A DNA stretch of 64,000 bases from Pomphorhynchus laevis (taxonomy: Eukaryota; Acanthocephala; Palaeacanthocephala; Echinorhynchida; Pomphorhynchidae): NCBI GenBank assembly GCA_012934845.2, contig WNNJ02002318.1:124001-188000 (forward strand). Direction: 5' to 3'. Under the pieces are notes generated by a model that had not been told where the DNA came from, did no database searches, and saw only the letters and a program-made list of their open reading frames with translations. Shown here in pieces: positions 31,640 to 44,700 of the stretch (within the stretch, counting starts at the first letter, position 1; each line of letters starts with the position of its first letter). The translations under genes were made by a program, and so were the position numbers.

Positions 31640-32875
31640 TCAATTACTTTAGTTGCAACTTTTTGGGCTGAGATTTGAAAAGAATTATTTCTGTCGCATG
31701 ATTGATTTCCCCGCTAAAGTTCAAGTTACCATAATTAATAACATTTCTTTGCTTGTCGACATCCCTTCCACAATGACCTTGCGGGGCCCCACAAGGTTCA
31801 GTCCTAGGTCCCTGCTTTTCTCTCTTCTACTTAGCGATCTCTCTCCGTTTATCAAACCTTATTCCGTTAACGTCATGTAATACGCCGATTACATCCTTAT
31901 ACATGTTCATGCACCCGCACATCGCATACACGATATCTCAATTCCTGCCTACAACTGTCTTCCTTCTATTTAAAAACGTTTCTTCTATATTCGTCTCGTT
32001 CTAAACCCAGACAAGTCCAAAATAAATGCGGATGCTCCTTCATCAACCTAACATATCTCCTCCCCTTGTATCTTTGCTTCCTCGATCATCCCCATAGTCC
32101 ACAATCTCAATTTCGTAGGATTCCATTTCGATGATTACCTTTCCCTTAAACTATTTGTCCGCGACAAGATCGCTCGTCTAACTTAATTCTCCGTGACATC
32201 AGCCGTATTCGCTCCCTTATCGACTTCCGTTCTTTTATGTATCTTATTTCATCGTTTCTCTTCCCTAAAATCGATTACTGCCTCAGCCTTTTCGCTAATT
32301 CTCCAAAATCCATCATCCTACCCCTACAACGCATAATCAACTTCGCCGTTCGAGTGCTCCTACATATCCGTCGCTTTGACAACACATCCACATATATTGC
32401 CTAACTCTCCTGGTCCACCATTCACATTCAACTCCGTCTTCTCGTATTTTTTCATCTCATCGCTGTCGGCTCCCCATTGTTCATCAACCACTCTTTTTTT
32501 GACGACACTCGCCCACCTCTCTATCGTTGCGTTCCCGTAATTCCCTCATACTCTACATTCCCAATTACTCTAACAACTACAGTCTCCGATCATACTTCAA
32601 CGCAGCCGCTAGCCTGGAATCAGCTATTTTCCGACATCCGCCGCTCTCCCTCCTTTATCACATTCAAATACCTTTTCGTACCCACCTTCTCGACACATGA
32701 TTTAGATTTTTGTTTTTTGTTGTTGTTGTGGTCATGTAAGAGTGCGCTGGCACGCATTTGCCACGTAAAAAATCTTTTATATAAATCGATTATCCATTTG
32801 AGTTATTCACCGATTACCAACATCACAATTACCAACATTGACCGTCGCTTGTTTGTCAACATTATTTGATTTAGA
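31640..32875 (+). mobile_element. CR1-like LINE 3' half (RT to C-terminus)
   Basis: VDIPSTMTLRGPTRFSPRSLLFSLLLSDLSPF (palm B region), YADYILIHVHAPAHRIHDIS (degenerate YADD), RLVLNPDKSKI, then a post-RT region to 32.87 kb ending in a Cys-free tail. It is the same family as the minus-strand element at 6.6-8.9 kb. The last 265 bases match 47.71-48.00 kb closely. The 5' end is truncated at the boundary with the ORF1 of the neighbouring LINE. Confidence 0.8.
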
Positions 32876-33489
32876 GTGATCATCAATGCCTGTATAACTA
32901 GAAATTAATATGCTACTGTTTAGTTTTGTTTAATGTAAGTCCGTATATAAGTAATCAATGAGTTGATTAAGTTTATCCATTTAGCAGTAAACTCATTTGT
33001 AGCCTAGTGTCACAAAATTCACACATTAAATCACGTTGGTTCAAGGACTCGTCATCAGTCGGATGGACAATGATAATTCAACAAACACAGCTATCGTTAT
33101 CACAAGCAACTTGTGTTTCGGTGTATCCAGACATTTGCTCGCTACTAGATTTAACTTCATGAGTTATTTTTTTTGTAGTCTTAGTTATTTTTTGTAGTCA
33201 TTATGGTCATAATGTTGTGTATAATTTTATCTTTTATCTTCGATTTAATTGATTGTATAGTTTTATAGCTTAAAATTTTTATAAGTCATTTTTAAAAGAT
33301 ATCCTTTTCTCAGAATCTGGAATTTTATATCAAAATCTGGAATTTTGAAGCCAATGTCTTTAATTGTATGTTTACACTATTATTAATGAAAGTTTAACGT
33401 GATATAAGTTATAAAATCTTAACAATTATTTATATTTATGTATTATCTAATTATTAAATTTTGATTTATTGATTTAGCATTATTATTTT
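32876..33489. other. No gene seen
   Basis: AT-rich sequence without a domain or a recognised repeat. Confidence 0.55.
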
Positions 33490-33491
33490 TA

Positions 33492-33683
33492 AAGAATTAT
33501 TGGAGCTGGATCAAATAAAATATATTTTTAGTAATTCGCTAACTTATGTTAGCATCTTCAGAAAATTACCAACTTTCTGAAGATGCTTCTTCAGAAAATT
33601 ACCAATTTTCTGAAGATGCTAACAGAAGTTAGCGAAATATCAAAAAATTTCCTCTTTTATTTGATCCAGCTCCAGTAATTCTT
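33492..33683. mobile_element. Palindromic MITE, copy 2 (TA target)
   Basis: Left end AAGAATTATTGGAGCTGG, right end CCAGCTCCAGTAATTCTT, with an inner dyad around GCTAACTTATGTTAGCATCT/ATGCTAACAGAAGTTAGC and a central TTCTGAAGATGCTTCTTCAG tandem. TA flanks both ends. It is 192 bp against 189 bp for the copy at 6031. Confidence 0.88.
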
Positions 33684-33713
33684 TATCAATAATAGATTAT
33701 TATCAACTATTTT

Positions 33714-34110
33714 AAAAAATGACACCTGACAATTTATTCATTATTTTGAATTATTATCTGAAATTTTAAGAAATATCTTGTGTTTTATCAACTATAAAAA
33801 TTATTATTTTATTTATTTTTATTTATTTATTTTTATTTTACGAAGACTCAGTTTGCTAAATTGATTTATTTAATGCAAGTAATATTTTGTGCCGCCAACG
33901 TTTTAGATACGTGCATTGCTTTAATCGCGATTTGTGATGGCTTTTTAATCGCCAATTCAGGATATTGGCATTTCTTTAACATGCGATTTATTCTTTCATG
34001 CTTTTTCTGTCTATATTCCCATTTCTGCATATCGTCAGGGCCTTTTTGAACGAAGAGCTGGCCGCTAAAATTTTGTATCTATCTGTTATGGGCGTGTTCC
34101 AAGGAGTAGG
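33714..34110. other. No gene seen
   Basis: Includes a 62-codon open stretch (33861-34049) with no domain, which I regard as chance. Confidence 0.5.
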
Positions 34111-34450
34111 GGCATGTGGAATATAAAGTATATTAAAAATCAATTTAAAATCATTAGCGGAAAATTTTTATGGATGGATAATAAATATATACTTTGTATA
34201 AGAATAAGATACTATAAAATTAAATTTCATCAGAGGATATACGTCCTTATATGTATTTGGCCCCGCTGCTATGTTGGGTAGAGGAGTTAGGTGCCGAAAC
34301 CTCATAACATAGCAGTTCCTCCTGATGACCACTGATCCTTATTCTGATACATCGTCTGTTATTTATTAGTCAATTCATAAAAATGACTTTTATTTTAAAT
34401 TTCAATTTTTTATTTAAACGTGATATAAATTATAAAAAATCTTATAACAA
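34110..34450 (+). mobile_element. Naiad PLE 3' end, solo copy
   Basis: Starts with AAAATCAATTTAAAATCATT, the coding end and pLTR-like tail of the 17.9-kb element, then the perfect hairpin CTGCTATGTT/AACATAGCAG (about 34268-34317) enclosing GAGG/CCTC and GTGCCGAAACC. It ends in TATTTATTAGTCAATTCATA. PLE copies are commonly truncated to their 3' end. Confidence 0.75.
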
Positions 34451-34469
34451 TTACTTATAACTCATTACT

Positions 34470-34860
34470 TTTATCACTCAGTAATTATGCTGCTAGAGTG
34501 AGAACATCTTGTAATTGGACGTTTGTAAACAGTGGTATGAAGTCGGATGTTACAAACCAGCATTCGGCTGGGTTAAGAGTTCTGACTAGTTTTGAAAACT
34601 CTTGTCAATTTTCTATGAAAAAATGACTCACTGGTTTACACTGTAAAATTGGCTTGTTAATGAATTTCGCCAACGCGTTGTTAAAACATTTATACAATGC
34701 GATTACTAGTCTCATTTCCAATTCCGGTTTGCGTATCTTTTGAATGAGATACATGAAACTAAGTGAAGCGTTAGCTGGTCTTAGCGTCTTGTATAAGGCT
34801 TCGTCTAACTGTCTTGTATAGAGCTTCGTCTAACTTGCCATGAGATTTTAATCCTATTTA
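34470..34860 (-). mobile_element. Penelope-type PLE RT fragment
   Basis: Minus strand reads IRKPELEMRLVIALYKCFNNALAKFI (as two overlapping blocks), QEFSKLVRTLNPAECWFVTS and IPLFTNVQLQDVL. The last is the SLFTNVP motif of canonical Penelope RTs. It is a different PLE lineage from the Naiad copies. Broken and short. Confidence 0.7.
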
Positions 34861-35620
34861 TAGTTTATTAAATGCTGACTCATAAACTGACCATAGTTTA
34901 TGTCGTTTAAGATAAGAACATTTCCAGTTTTAAATTGTTATGTATTACACAATCTGTCGCTTCAATCAAGTAATGTGATTTATTAAAAATAAAAATATAA
35001 GAATTGTTATAGAGGAAGAATAATAAATTTGTTTACAAAGCAGGAGGTCCTTGTTATAAAAATTCTTTATTTGATTACGATATTTCAATTTTTAAATTTT
35101 TATTGCTACAAAATATGTAGTTTCCTTTAAGTTATCTAACATAAAATCAAATAATTTAAACTAACTATGATGTTTTAAAATCAATAAATGACCAAAAATT
35201 CAAAGACAAGAGATGAGAGACGCCCAATAGCAATACAGCGGGATTACTACAATGACCTTAAACATAAAAATCGATAGATTAAATGAAAATGGAATACAAA
35301 ATATGTAGTTTTTACTTTTAATGTAATTGCTTTTAAATGTATGCATTAGCCTTCAATATATTTTTTAAAGTTTTATATAATCCGGATTTCAATTGTATAT
35401 AACTTTCTATTTAAAGCTGTTTTTAAATTTTATATAACTATTTAAAATTTACAAACTAGGTTTTTTAAACTTCAACAAGTTCCATAAACCAGGTGAAACA
35501 GATTCCGATTATTTAAATTTTAAATTAAATTTGCGATTTAATTTACCATAAATTAGTGATACATTAAAGATTTAAGTGAATTAACATAAAAGCTATCTGC
35601 TTTTATCTTTATTATTACAG
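34861..35620. promoter_or_regulatory. Upstream region of Timeless
   Basis: AT-rich and unassigned. The bases just before the ATG read TTATTATTACAG, a good splice acceptor, so the first coding exon is probably preceded by a 5' UTR intron or is a trans-splice site. Confidence 0.4.
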
Positions 35621-35735
35621 ATGGATAGTGCGTACGAAAGTCGTACAAATCAGTATTTGATTGATGTTCAAGCAACTCTACATAGCCTTGGTCATTTGAA
35701 TAACGGAGTATATGTTCGTGACCCCCAGTGCTCTT
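35621..35735 (+). CDS. TIMELESS: Timeless exon 1
   Basis: Residues 1-38: [17 protein letters not shown] corresponds to ALGYLEGDTYHKEPDC of human TIMELESS. Donor GTATTA. Ends in phase 1. Confidence 0.88.
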
Positions 35736-38700
35736 GTATTAATTTGCATTATGTTCAGTTATTTATTTCACAGTTATTTTATGTCGTGATTAGTGGCTCT
35801 ACGAGATTTACAAAAGTTTATAATGTCGGATACTGATATACTTTCAGTTAGACGAATGTATCTTCGTTCAAATATTATAAAGAACGATTTAGTATATTTA
35901 ATGAAAAACTCAGATGGAAATCACAGTGATTACCCAGTGTCTCTACGGTACGTTTGGATTTTTTTATTGAAACATTCATTTTACAATAACCCGAATTCTC
36001 ATTTTCTTGTAATTCAACATATTCAACTAAACTTAAGATCACATATATTTATCGTTATAGAATATTTTATTACTTAAGAATCTACTAATTCTGTTGAGTT
36101 TAATTCAAATTAGATATTTCAAGCAATAGCTTTATTAAATGAACAAAGATGTCATAAAGCTGTAACAATGTAAATCTACGCTTTTGACATAAGAGTGGAA
36201 GGTTGAAAAATATAAAAATATATTAGAATAAATATTTTTATAACAAAATAAATAAAAGTATCTTAGAAGAATTGATTCATCAAAATCTTTTGACATTAAT
36301 TGTATTTCATCCCAATTTTCTACAAAACAACCCTTCAATGACAATTTTGCCAAGTAAAATGACATTTATTTTTATAGTCGTTTTCGACAGTCTGTAGAAT
36401 TTCAACAAGAAATTTTATTAAACCGTGACCAATGCTTGAGTACGTTTTATTTGTCTCTGCTGAACTACGATTTTTGTAATTATTTTATGAATTATTATTT
36501 ATCACAATTTAGGCAATTTAATAAAAGCTAATGACTTTCGATCTTGTGAATACTCCCTTGCCATAATTCCCAACGCTTTATTGCCTTTAGTTTATTTAAT
36601 TTGATCCTATTTTACAACAGTTTATGAGAAATTTAATCACATTTTTTATGTCAATAATTACATAAATTAACTTAAATTTTAAATACTAAACAAAATGTTA
36701 TTTAATATATGAATAATAATTAATTAATTAATTAATTAATTTCAAAATGAGATATTTAAACTATCAGAAATGTAGTTTTAAAATAATAACTCATTTGGAT
36801 GTATACAAAATATTTAATTTATTTTAATAATTTTTCAAATATTTAATTTGTTTCTAAATACAGTAACATGAGTAATAAAGTTTTCAAGTATTAGAAAAAT
36901 ATAACAATATTGGTCTTGACTTTTATCATTTGTTATAAATGATAAGTGTCATTTATAAATGTTATCATTTATAAATGAAATCACTTATCATTTTTTAAAT
37001 GCTCTTAAATGATATTAGGGTTATTGATATAGGGCAATGTTTGCCCTATCCTTACCCAGTTGGAACCTATACCTAGTGCTCCAATATTCTTTCGAGAGTA
37101 CTTGCCTGGCAGAAGCAGAGAGATTGGGAAGACGAAGCACATATGCTAAGGTTTTGAGTTTTGTCGGAGTGGGATTATAGATACGATCTTTATAGGTTGT
37201 CGAAAGCAACGCGGTAGCTTGCGAAGAGAGGTAGGAATTAAATTTGGATAAACTCATAACCAACTCGGTGGATGCGTTTGATAGCTGCCTGGAAGAAAGC
37301 CACTCTGATCAGATCAAAGTGGAATTTCTTTCTAAGCAGTGTATCCTCCTCTATCCGCCAGCGAATCAAGTCATGAGAGGTTGACAGATATTGACGCGAG
37401 TGCTCCGTACAGTGGGGTCTTAACAACCACCTCTCATAGAGCAGTAATAAATCGACATTCTTTCAACTGTTCACTAAATGCGACACCGAAAAATATAGTT
37501 TTACAAGTTAATTTGAATAATTAATTTAATTAATTAAAATTAATTAAATCAATTACTTAATTTAATTAAAATTAAACACCGTATTCACTTTCGTCTGATT
37601 GTATTCATTGCATATTTAATTAATATTTAATTTAAAACTTTATTTTTAATGTAAATTCAGCTTCGAATATAATTATTTTAAACCTAAATAATTTTAATTA
37701 GTCAAGTAAAAATATTTTGTATTTTTATAAATATTTTTATAAAATATTTTTTTTAATAATTTATCATCGTAAGAAAAGTTTTCATGCTCTAAACGAAAAA
37801 TGCATATCCCATTTTAGTAAATCTGCTTTGCTGACGCTAATAATTTTGAAAATGTTTAGTTCACCATGACGTTTTAGACACTTTTGACGTTCTCGAGTAT
37901 TTATTTAGTGAAAATTTAATAATTTGAATTTTTATATTAAATAATATAAAAATGTTATAATTATATTTAATAATTTCATAATTAGCGTAATTTGTATTAA
38001 ATGCTTATCGTTGAAATATATATTTTTTAAAGGTTAGTGGCTAATATTACAACAGTTGTTGAAAAGGTGGTAAGCGATCATGACGTTTGGGTTAAGGATT
38101 CTCTGCAAACTTCACTTACCGAATCGATACGAGTCAGTAATTTTTATTCCATAAGGTATGCAATATCTAGTACTCGAATTATTAGGCCTTGCTGGATCAA
38201 CAACTTATCCGAATTATTAGTCAACGTTTAAAACGAATCGTTGCAACTGTAAATATATTTAGTTTTGTTCATATATTTCATTTTATATTTAACTTAATTA
38301 TCAGAAGCCTGAAATGAGAAGCACGTCTGATTCCAGTGAATTAACTCATTCGTTACAGCTTATAGTGAACATTCTATCAAATCTGGACTCTGTTGATATT
38401 CATGACGAGTTCGTGAAGTAAGGTTTTAATTTATGGTTTAAAAAATATTACATCTGGCTAATAATATCCTAAATTATACAATTTTAAAATCGTATAATAA
38501 ATCAGATAATATTTGCTTATTATCTAATAAGATAACTGATAATATTTGCTTATTATCTAATAAGATAACTGATAATATTTGCTTATTATCTGATAAGATA
38601 ACTGGTAATATTTACTTATTATCTGATAAGGTAACTAATATGATTTGCTTATTATCCGATAAGATAACTGATAATATTTGCTTATTATCTAATAAAATTA

Positions 38701-41700
38701 TACAAGTAGGTAACTGATAATATTTGTTTATTATTAATTTGCCTTTTGATTATAATTTGTATTTTATATAAGATTTGCCTATTTAACTGTTATTTATATT
38801 CAATAAGCAAAACATATGTACGTACTTCACAAATATCAGCATAAATATTATTAGCTCAATTAATAACTGATTTGAAATGGAATAAAAATGTTTAAAGTTT
38901 AAAGAAATTCATTTGGATAATTTGAGAAAAATATAATTGAAATACATGTAATTTTTCTTCTATTAAAAATATGATAATTTTTGTCTACTTGCATGTCATA
39001 AGGTATTTAACTGTAATATATGCTAACTATGACCCAATTCAAAAATGAACGTAATCTATATACAATGGAATAAAATAGTTATTAAAAATTAATTTAAAAT
39101 TTGATTTAAATAAATAATAATAAGGATTTTGTTAATAACTTTAAATAAATCATTAGATTTGATTTAAAAATATATACTTTAAATGATATTTAATTAGAAT
39201 CGATCTACACACCAAATTTAAACATTTTTGGTAAGACTGATTTTGAACCTAAAATGTATTGTTGTCTTTTAGAGGTACTTTTCAATCTTTTACTCTGCAG
39301 ATTATATTAAAATTAAAATTAATTTTAATTTTAAAATACTGAAATTAATGCTGATGATTGCAGTTACTACTGATTAAACAGTTAAAAGTATCCTTTATAT
39401 AAAGGATGCTTTATATAAAGGATGTATAATATAATATATATATAATATATATTGGATGAATATATAATTTATATATTCATCCAATATATAAATTATATAT
39501 TTATTTTTCTAATTCGAGGTATTTATGTTATATTTTATTTTTTTTGTTTTTGTTTAAAATGCATATTTTATGATTTTATTTGGTTGGAATACTTTTGATT
39601 AAATTTTAAAAGTTATTAAGTAACGGAACGGATAATTTGCTTAATAATGACAAAAATTATAAATCATATTTCGCATATTGTTTTATTCGTCAACAGTTGA
39701 TTGACATATGCGCTTCATACTTTTGTTGAAAATATGCACTACATATTTTTAAGCTGTTTTTGTTGACCTTTAAAGAATTTTAACCTGGTCATTACTAAGA
39801 AATTAATTTCGCACTTTTGCTGATCATTCAGGTCAATCAGTCTCTGAGTAAAGTAATTTAGTAATTTTATAATTTAAAATAATTTTGCTGTTGTAAATTA
39901 TTTATATTATGAAACTAATTTATAATTATTTACCACTGACACTTTTAATTGTTGATTAAAATAATTATTTTAATTATTTTTATATTAATTAAATTGAATA
40001 CATTTTATATCTAATTTAATTTTTTAAATTTTTTGATTGAAAAGTTCATTAGTTGTAAAGGAGTAAGCAGATATGCTATGTATTCTTAAACTCAATGAGA
40101 ATCATACATTTCAAACAGCTACTGATGTCGTCTTCATATGATTTTGAGTTTTAATATTTTACAATTTATTATTTTAAATGATTGAATCATAATTATTTTA
40201 TACGTTTTAATGTCGAATTTTAACATTTTAATTAAATTATTAAATTTAATTTATTTCTATTCACTTAAATAGATGTATTTTTGGCTGATTTTGAGAGTGT
40301 TCACAATTTTTGTATTTGATCAACTGATAAAACTTATTAGTTTAAGTATAAAGATATATTTAAAATATTAAAATAAATATATTAATATATTAAATAAAAA
40401 TATAATTTATTTTTTATTAATTTATTCCTAATTAATTGTAAAACATTTTATTAGCAAATTTTATTACAACATCTTATTAAAACATTTAATTATTCTATTT
40501 CATATATTTTATCATATTTTTAATAGAACTTGTAATTATTAATTTTAACGTGCCCTCTATATTTTAATATAAAATAATTAAAAAATCCATTTATTTTTTA
40601 GAATATTATTCAATTGCGAATTCGATGTTATACTTCTTTACGCCTGTAATTCAAACATCAACAACGAGATACTCAATTCTTATAGAATTTTTAACCTTCT
40701 TTTAAAGTATCAAGTAAGTTTATCTAAATTTCATATTTTGCATTAGCGAAATATTTTTTTATCGTTTGCCTTTCTATCTTGTTGTAAACTTTTTTATGTG
40801 TGAAATTCAGGAATAATTGAGTTATTAATTGTCAATTACTTAATTTATCATTTGATTGATCTTAAATACAAATACAGATGCGAAAGACTGCTTAGTAATC
40901 AAATATTATTCATCGAAATATTTTATAGCATTGTTTCGCTTTTAAACAAACTTTTCAAAAGTTCAGTTTTTTACCGAACTCTGCTTTTTATAATAAAACT
41001 GAATGTTTTTTTAATATTTTTGAATAATAATTATAAAATTATATTTTATAATAAAATCACTAATAAAATATGTTTTTGAAATAATTTGAAGTTTAAAAGA
41101 TCAAGGGTAGACTTCACAGTTAATGGATAGACAGTTAATGTCATAGACTTAATAGCTGTGTCATATAAAATTGCGATAGTAGAAATTTGTTTTGTTTTTA
41201 ATTTATTGTAATATAATTATTAGTCCGCTAAGTGTCTATCCAAGTAGAGATTATACTTTTTACACTTGGAAATGAAAAATTTCGATAATGTTTTAATTTC
41301 ACACAATTATTTAATAAAAAAAGTTTGGGATCTAAAGAACATGCAAACGTCTAAATACAATCTAATATACATACATTCTTACAACGGATTTATGCGAGTA
41401 CAATGCTCCGTATGCTACCGGGATTTTATGCCTGTGGCAAGTGGACTTGTTCGGCAGCACGGTCGAGGCTCAACTTGCCCTGGCTCCGGCAAGCCTCCAA
41501 CGATTCACAAACTAAATACAGCAGCTGCCTACTCCAATGGCAATCCAACCGCTTTTCCAAGCCTCCAAAGTTCGTTATCGAGCATGGAACTACTTTGCGA
41601 GAACGTACGTCTGGTTCGGCGAATACCACGTGCAGCGAGGCCCACAGTAACAACCAAGCTTGTCGAACTAATAAATGCTGTCAACGCTTGCCCGCTAAAC

Positions 41701-44700
41701 AATAACCCATAGATGCAACTCCTCGGATTCGCGAAATCAGTCTTGCGCGTGCCCCTAACGAACAGGGGTAACTGTACTGTGTCGCTAGGGTCGACGTTAA
41801 AGTCAGCATGCATGTCGTACGGTCCAGGGGCAATCACAACAACCAGTACACCAAGAACTAAACCTGTATATCGCCGGGATGATCAACTTCGAAACAAGGT
41901 TTCTGAAAAGTTGGAGGATGGTGATATTCGTGGAGCGGTACGACTGGTTGCCGATAACAACCAGCTGTTGAGTGCGGACGAGCAGGCTATCGAGCTTTTG
42001 CGTCGCAAACATCCAGAACGGCGGTTTCTTTATAATGAAAGCTGCGCACGTCCGCGGTCAAATCTCGATTTAGGTCCACTTATTTCGGGTCCTTCTGTCT
42101 TGTCGGCTCTCCAGTCATTTCCGTCGTCTTCTGCTGGGGGCGCTGATGGCCTGAGTCATTCTCATCTACGTGACCTGGTTAGTCATTCGAATGGTGTCGC
42201 TGGAGACATACTACTGAAATCTATTTGTGAGCTAACAAGTAACATCCTTGCGGGTAAAGTGGCAACCTCGATCAGGCCTATATTATGCGGAGCCAAGCTT
42301 CTGGCTTTCATAAAAGGGGACGGTGAAGTCAGACCTATAGCTGTTGGGTGTACCTTTCGCCGGCTAGCTGCTAAGGTGTCTTGCAGATTTGCTACCGAGA
42401 GAGTGGTTGACATGCTTCTTCCAAATCAACTTGGCGTCGGTGTGCCTGGGAATGTCGAGGCCGCAATTCATGCAGCGAGATGTTTTGCTGAACACGGTTT
42501 GGTAGGCAATTCAGCGATGGTAAAGTTAGACTTCGAAAATGCCTTTAACTCAATCAGCAGGGGCGCAGTCCTTCAGGTTGTGAAGAAGGAAATCCCGGGG
42601 ATCCAGGACTTCGTGGAAATGTGCTACGATTACCCAAGCACACTTCTCTTCGAGGACAATGTGATTGATTCAAAAGTGGGAATACAACAAGGGATCCTCT
42701 CGGTCCTCTCCTGTTCTCACTTACCATCAACAATCTGACCCACAACCTTTTGTCACCATTAGCTGTTTGGTATCTGGATGACTGCTGCATAGGGGGGGAT
42801 AAGTTTCCACTATTATCAATTATATCGAACACATTCAAACTCAAGGAGCGAAAATTGGATTATTCTTACGGCCAGACAAATGCCAAGTGATTTCTAAAAG
42901 CGGTACCTATATTCAACCTCTACTTGATATAATGCCAAACGTAAAAGTCTGTGATGTGTCATCCGCGGACTTGCTAGGCGCTCCGCCTTGCGCCGGATTT
43001 CACCTCGATATGTTCTTGGAATCGGCTATCACACAACTTCAGCAGGTAGGCCGTAAGCTCTAAAAACTCGCGAAGCACGACGCCTTCTTTATACTTCGAC
43101 ATTGTTTGACGCTGCCAAAGATCAACTTCTTATTACGCTGCGCACCGTGTTATACAAGCGGCCTCGTGAAAGCCTTCGACGTGGAAGTTCGCAGTTCTCT
43201 GGAGGAAATTCTTAACCTCAGGCTCTCTAACATAGCCTGGCGTCAAGCCTCGCTACCTGTTAAGATGAGTGGACTGGTTGTATTTCGTGCGGAAGAGTTA
43301 TCTATACCGGCCTTTTGTTCATCTGTTTCGCGCACGAAGGACTTAAGTGCGCTATTAATCCCAGAGCATTTGGTAAATCGCTCAGGCACTAGTGACCTTA
43401 GCTACCGAACGGCGTCAGAGAGTTGAACCACTAAATTCAACCTGACTGTTCCAACGGATACAACCTTGCAAAAACGTTGGACAGCCCCATTGTTTGAGAA
43501 TGAATTCCGACACCTGGCAGTTTCATGCGCCTTTCCCAAAGATCAGGCCCGCTTGTTAGCCGCGTCTACCAGATGGTCTGGCGCATTCCTTAATGCCCTA
43601 CCGATAGCTTCGATGGCACAAAACTAGACGACAGTTCAATCTGTCTTGCATCAGCTCTCCTCCTCGGTATTCTCAACTCGGTTTCATTCGTGGATAAAAG
43701 TAAGGTTAAATGAATCCCTTGTATAAAGTATCCTTAAAGTTAAAAGCAAATTGAGGTCTTTCGATGATTATAAGCACGTATTTATCCTTCCTGACTTGTC
43801 AAAACCTAAAAGTGGACATCAGCGGATAATAAGACAGAAAATTTGGGAATTTCGATAAAGTAGTTCGAGTGATCGATTATTTATAAGAAATAGTAAGATT
43901 GTTCGTTTTGATTGCGAGAGATTTCAATTCTAGGTATGATTTTCCTCTCGCCACAAAGTTAGGGCCAATTTCCACGTCTTCATATGATTCTTAATCAGCT
44001 TCCCATCTTTCTACAATTACATATGTTCGACAGGTAGCAGTGCTATCTATTTCATCTTTGCTAACTTTAATGACATTTCAATAGACCAGCGTTAGATAAC
44101 ATTTGGGCAACATTCAGAAAACATCAAGCAGTCGGAATTGAAATAGGTGTTTTATAACAGGTTTTTAGCAACTAAACTAATTCTTTTAATTAATTAAGTT
44201 GGAAGTTAAGTACCCAGGTAATCGATATAAATTATATGACCAAGGTTTATAATTTAGTAGATTTTGGCGATGTTTGACGTGTGGTGTGAAATAATTCAAA
44301 AGGCTTGTTCAATCAAGAGTATTTGTAGACGACATTCTCCAATTTTAAGAAACTTTGAGTTGCGCTATATAAAGGTAAAATTACTACATTATCGTAGTTT
44401 GTTAAGGCGATATGAAGCATACCGACCTCTTTATGTTAAATTAAAGAACGAATACAACATGAAAATTCAAAGGCTTGTTCAATCAAGAGTATTTGTAGAC
44501 GACATTCTCCAATTTTAAGAAACTTTGAGTTGCGCTATATAAAGGTAAAATTACTACATTATCGTAGTTTGTTAAGGCGATATGAAGCATACCGACCTCT
44601 TTATGTTAAATTAAAGAACGAATACAACATGAAAATTCAAACGCTTATAATGTTTGTAAATGCATACAACAATTGAATGATACTAGAACAGGCACGCTTA

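Larger units (their letters stand above)
27740..31640 (-). mobile_element. I/Jockey-like LINE with zinc-knuckle ORF1, minus strand, broken
   Basis: ORF1 (31.63-30.34 kb): FIFIKFQKPIERSKIYE, VKITNLPLEIDSDELNLF, then a CCHC-like zone (CHKWGNWGSNC and CVVC) at about 30.8 kb, then a tail rich in Ser and Asn. ORF2: VIVLQETRF and MLLGDFNDRTGRW (endonuclease, 30.2-29.6 kb), [17 protein letters not shown] (linker), YGYVKDRSIHSAIGEV, VAVLLDFSVAFDRIS, GVLQGSPLSPILYLA and a YDDN catalytic loop (RT, 28.8-28.2 kb). ORF1 with zinc knuckles and an RT of this wording fits the I or Jockey groups; I cannot choose. Frames are interrupted at several points. A second partial copy lies at 37.02-37.46 kb inside Timeless intron 2. 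Confidence 0.85.

Noticed and set aside
33861-34049. 62-codon open frame as a gene
   Set aside because: Hydrophobic, Cys-rich chance reading in AT-rich DNA, with no domain and no neighbours to support it.
36119-36172. [13 protein letters not shown] as a Timeless exon
   Set aside because: No acceptor gives this frame the required phase without a stop.
36360-36530. Open stretch [19 protein letters not shown] as a Timeless exon
   Set aside because: It has a usable acceptor but no good donor, and exon 2 joins exon 3 (38033) in phase with clear family similarity, leaving no room for it.
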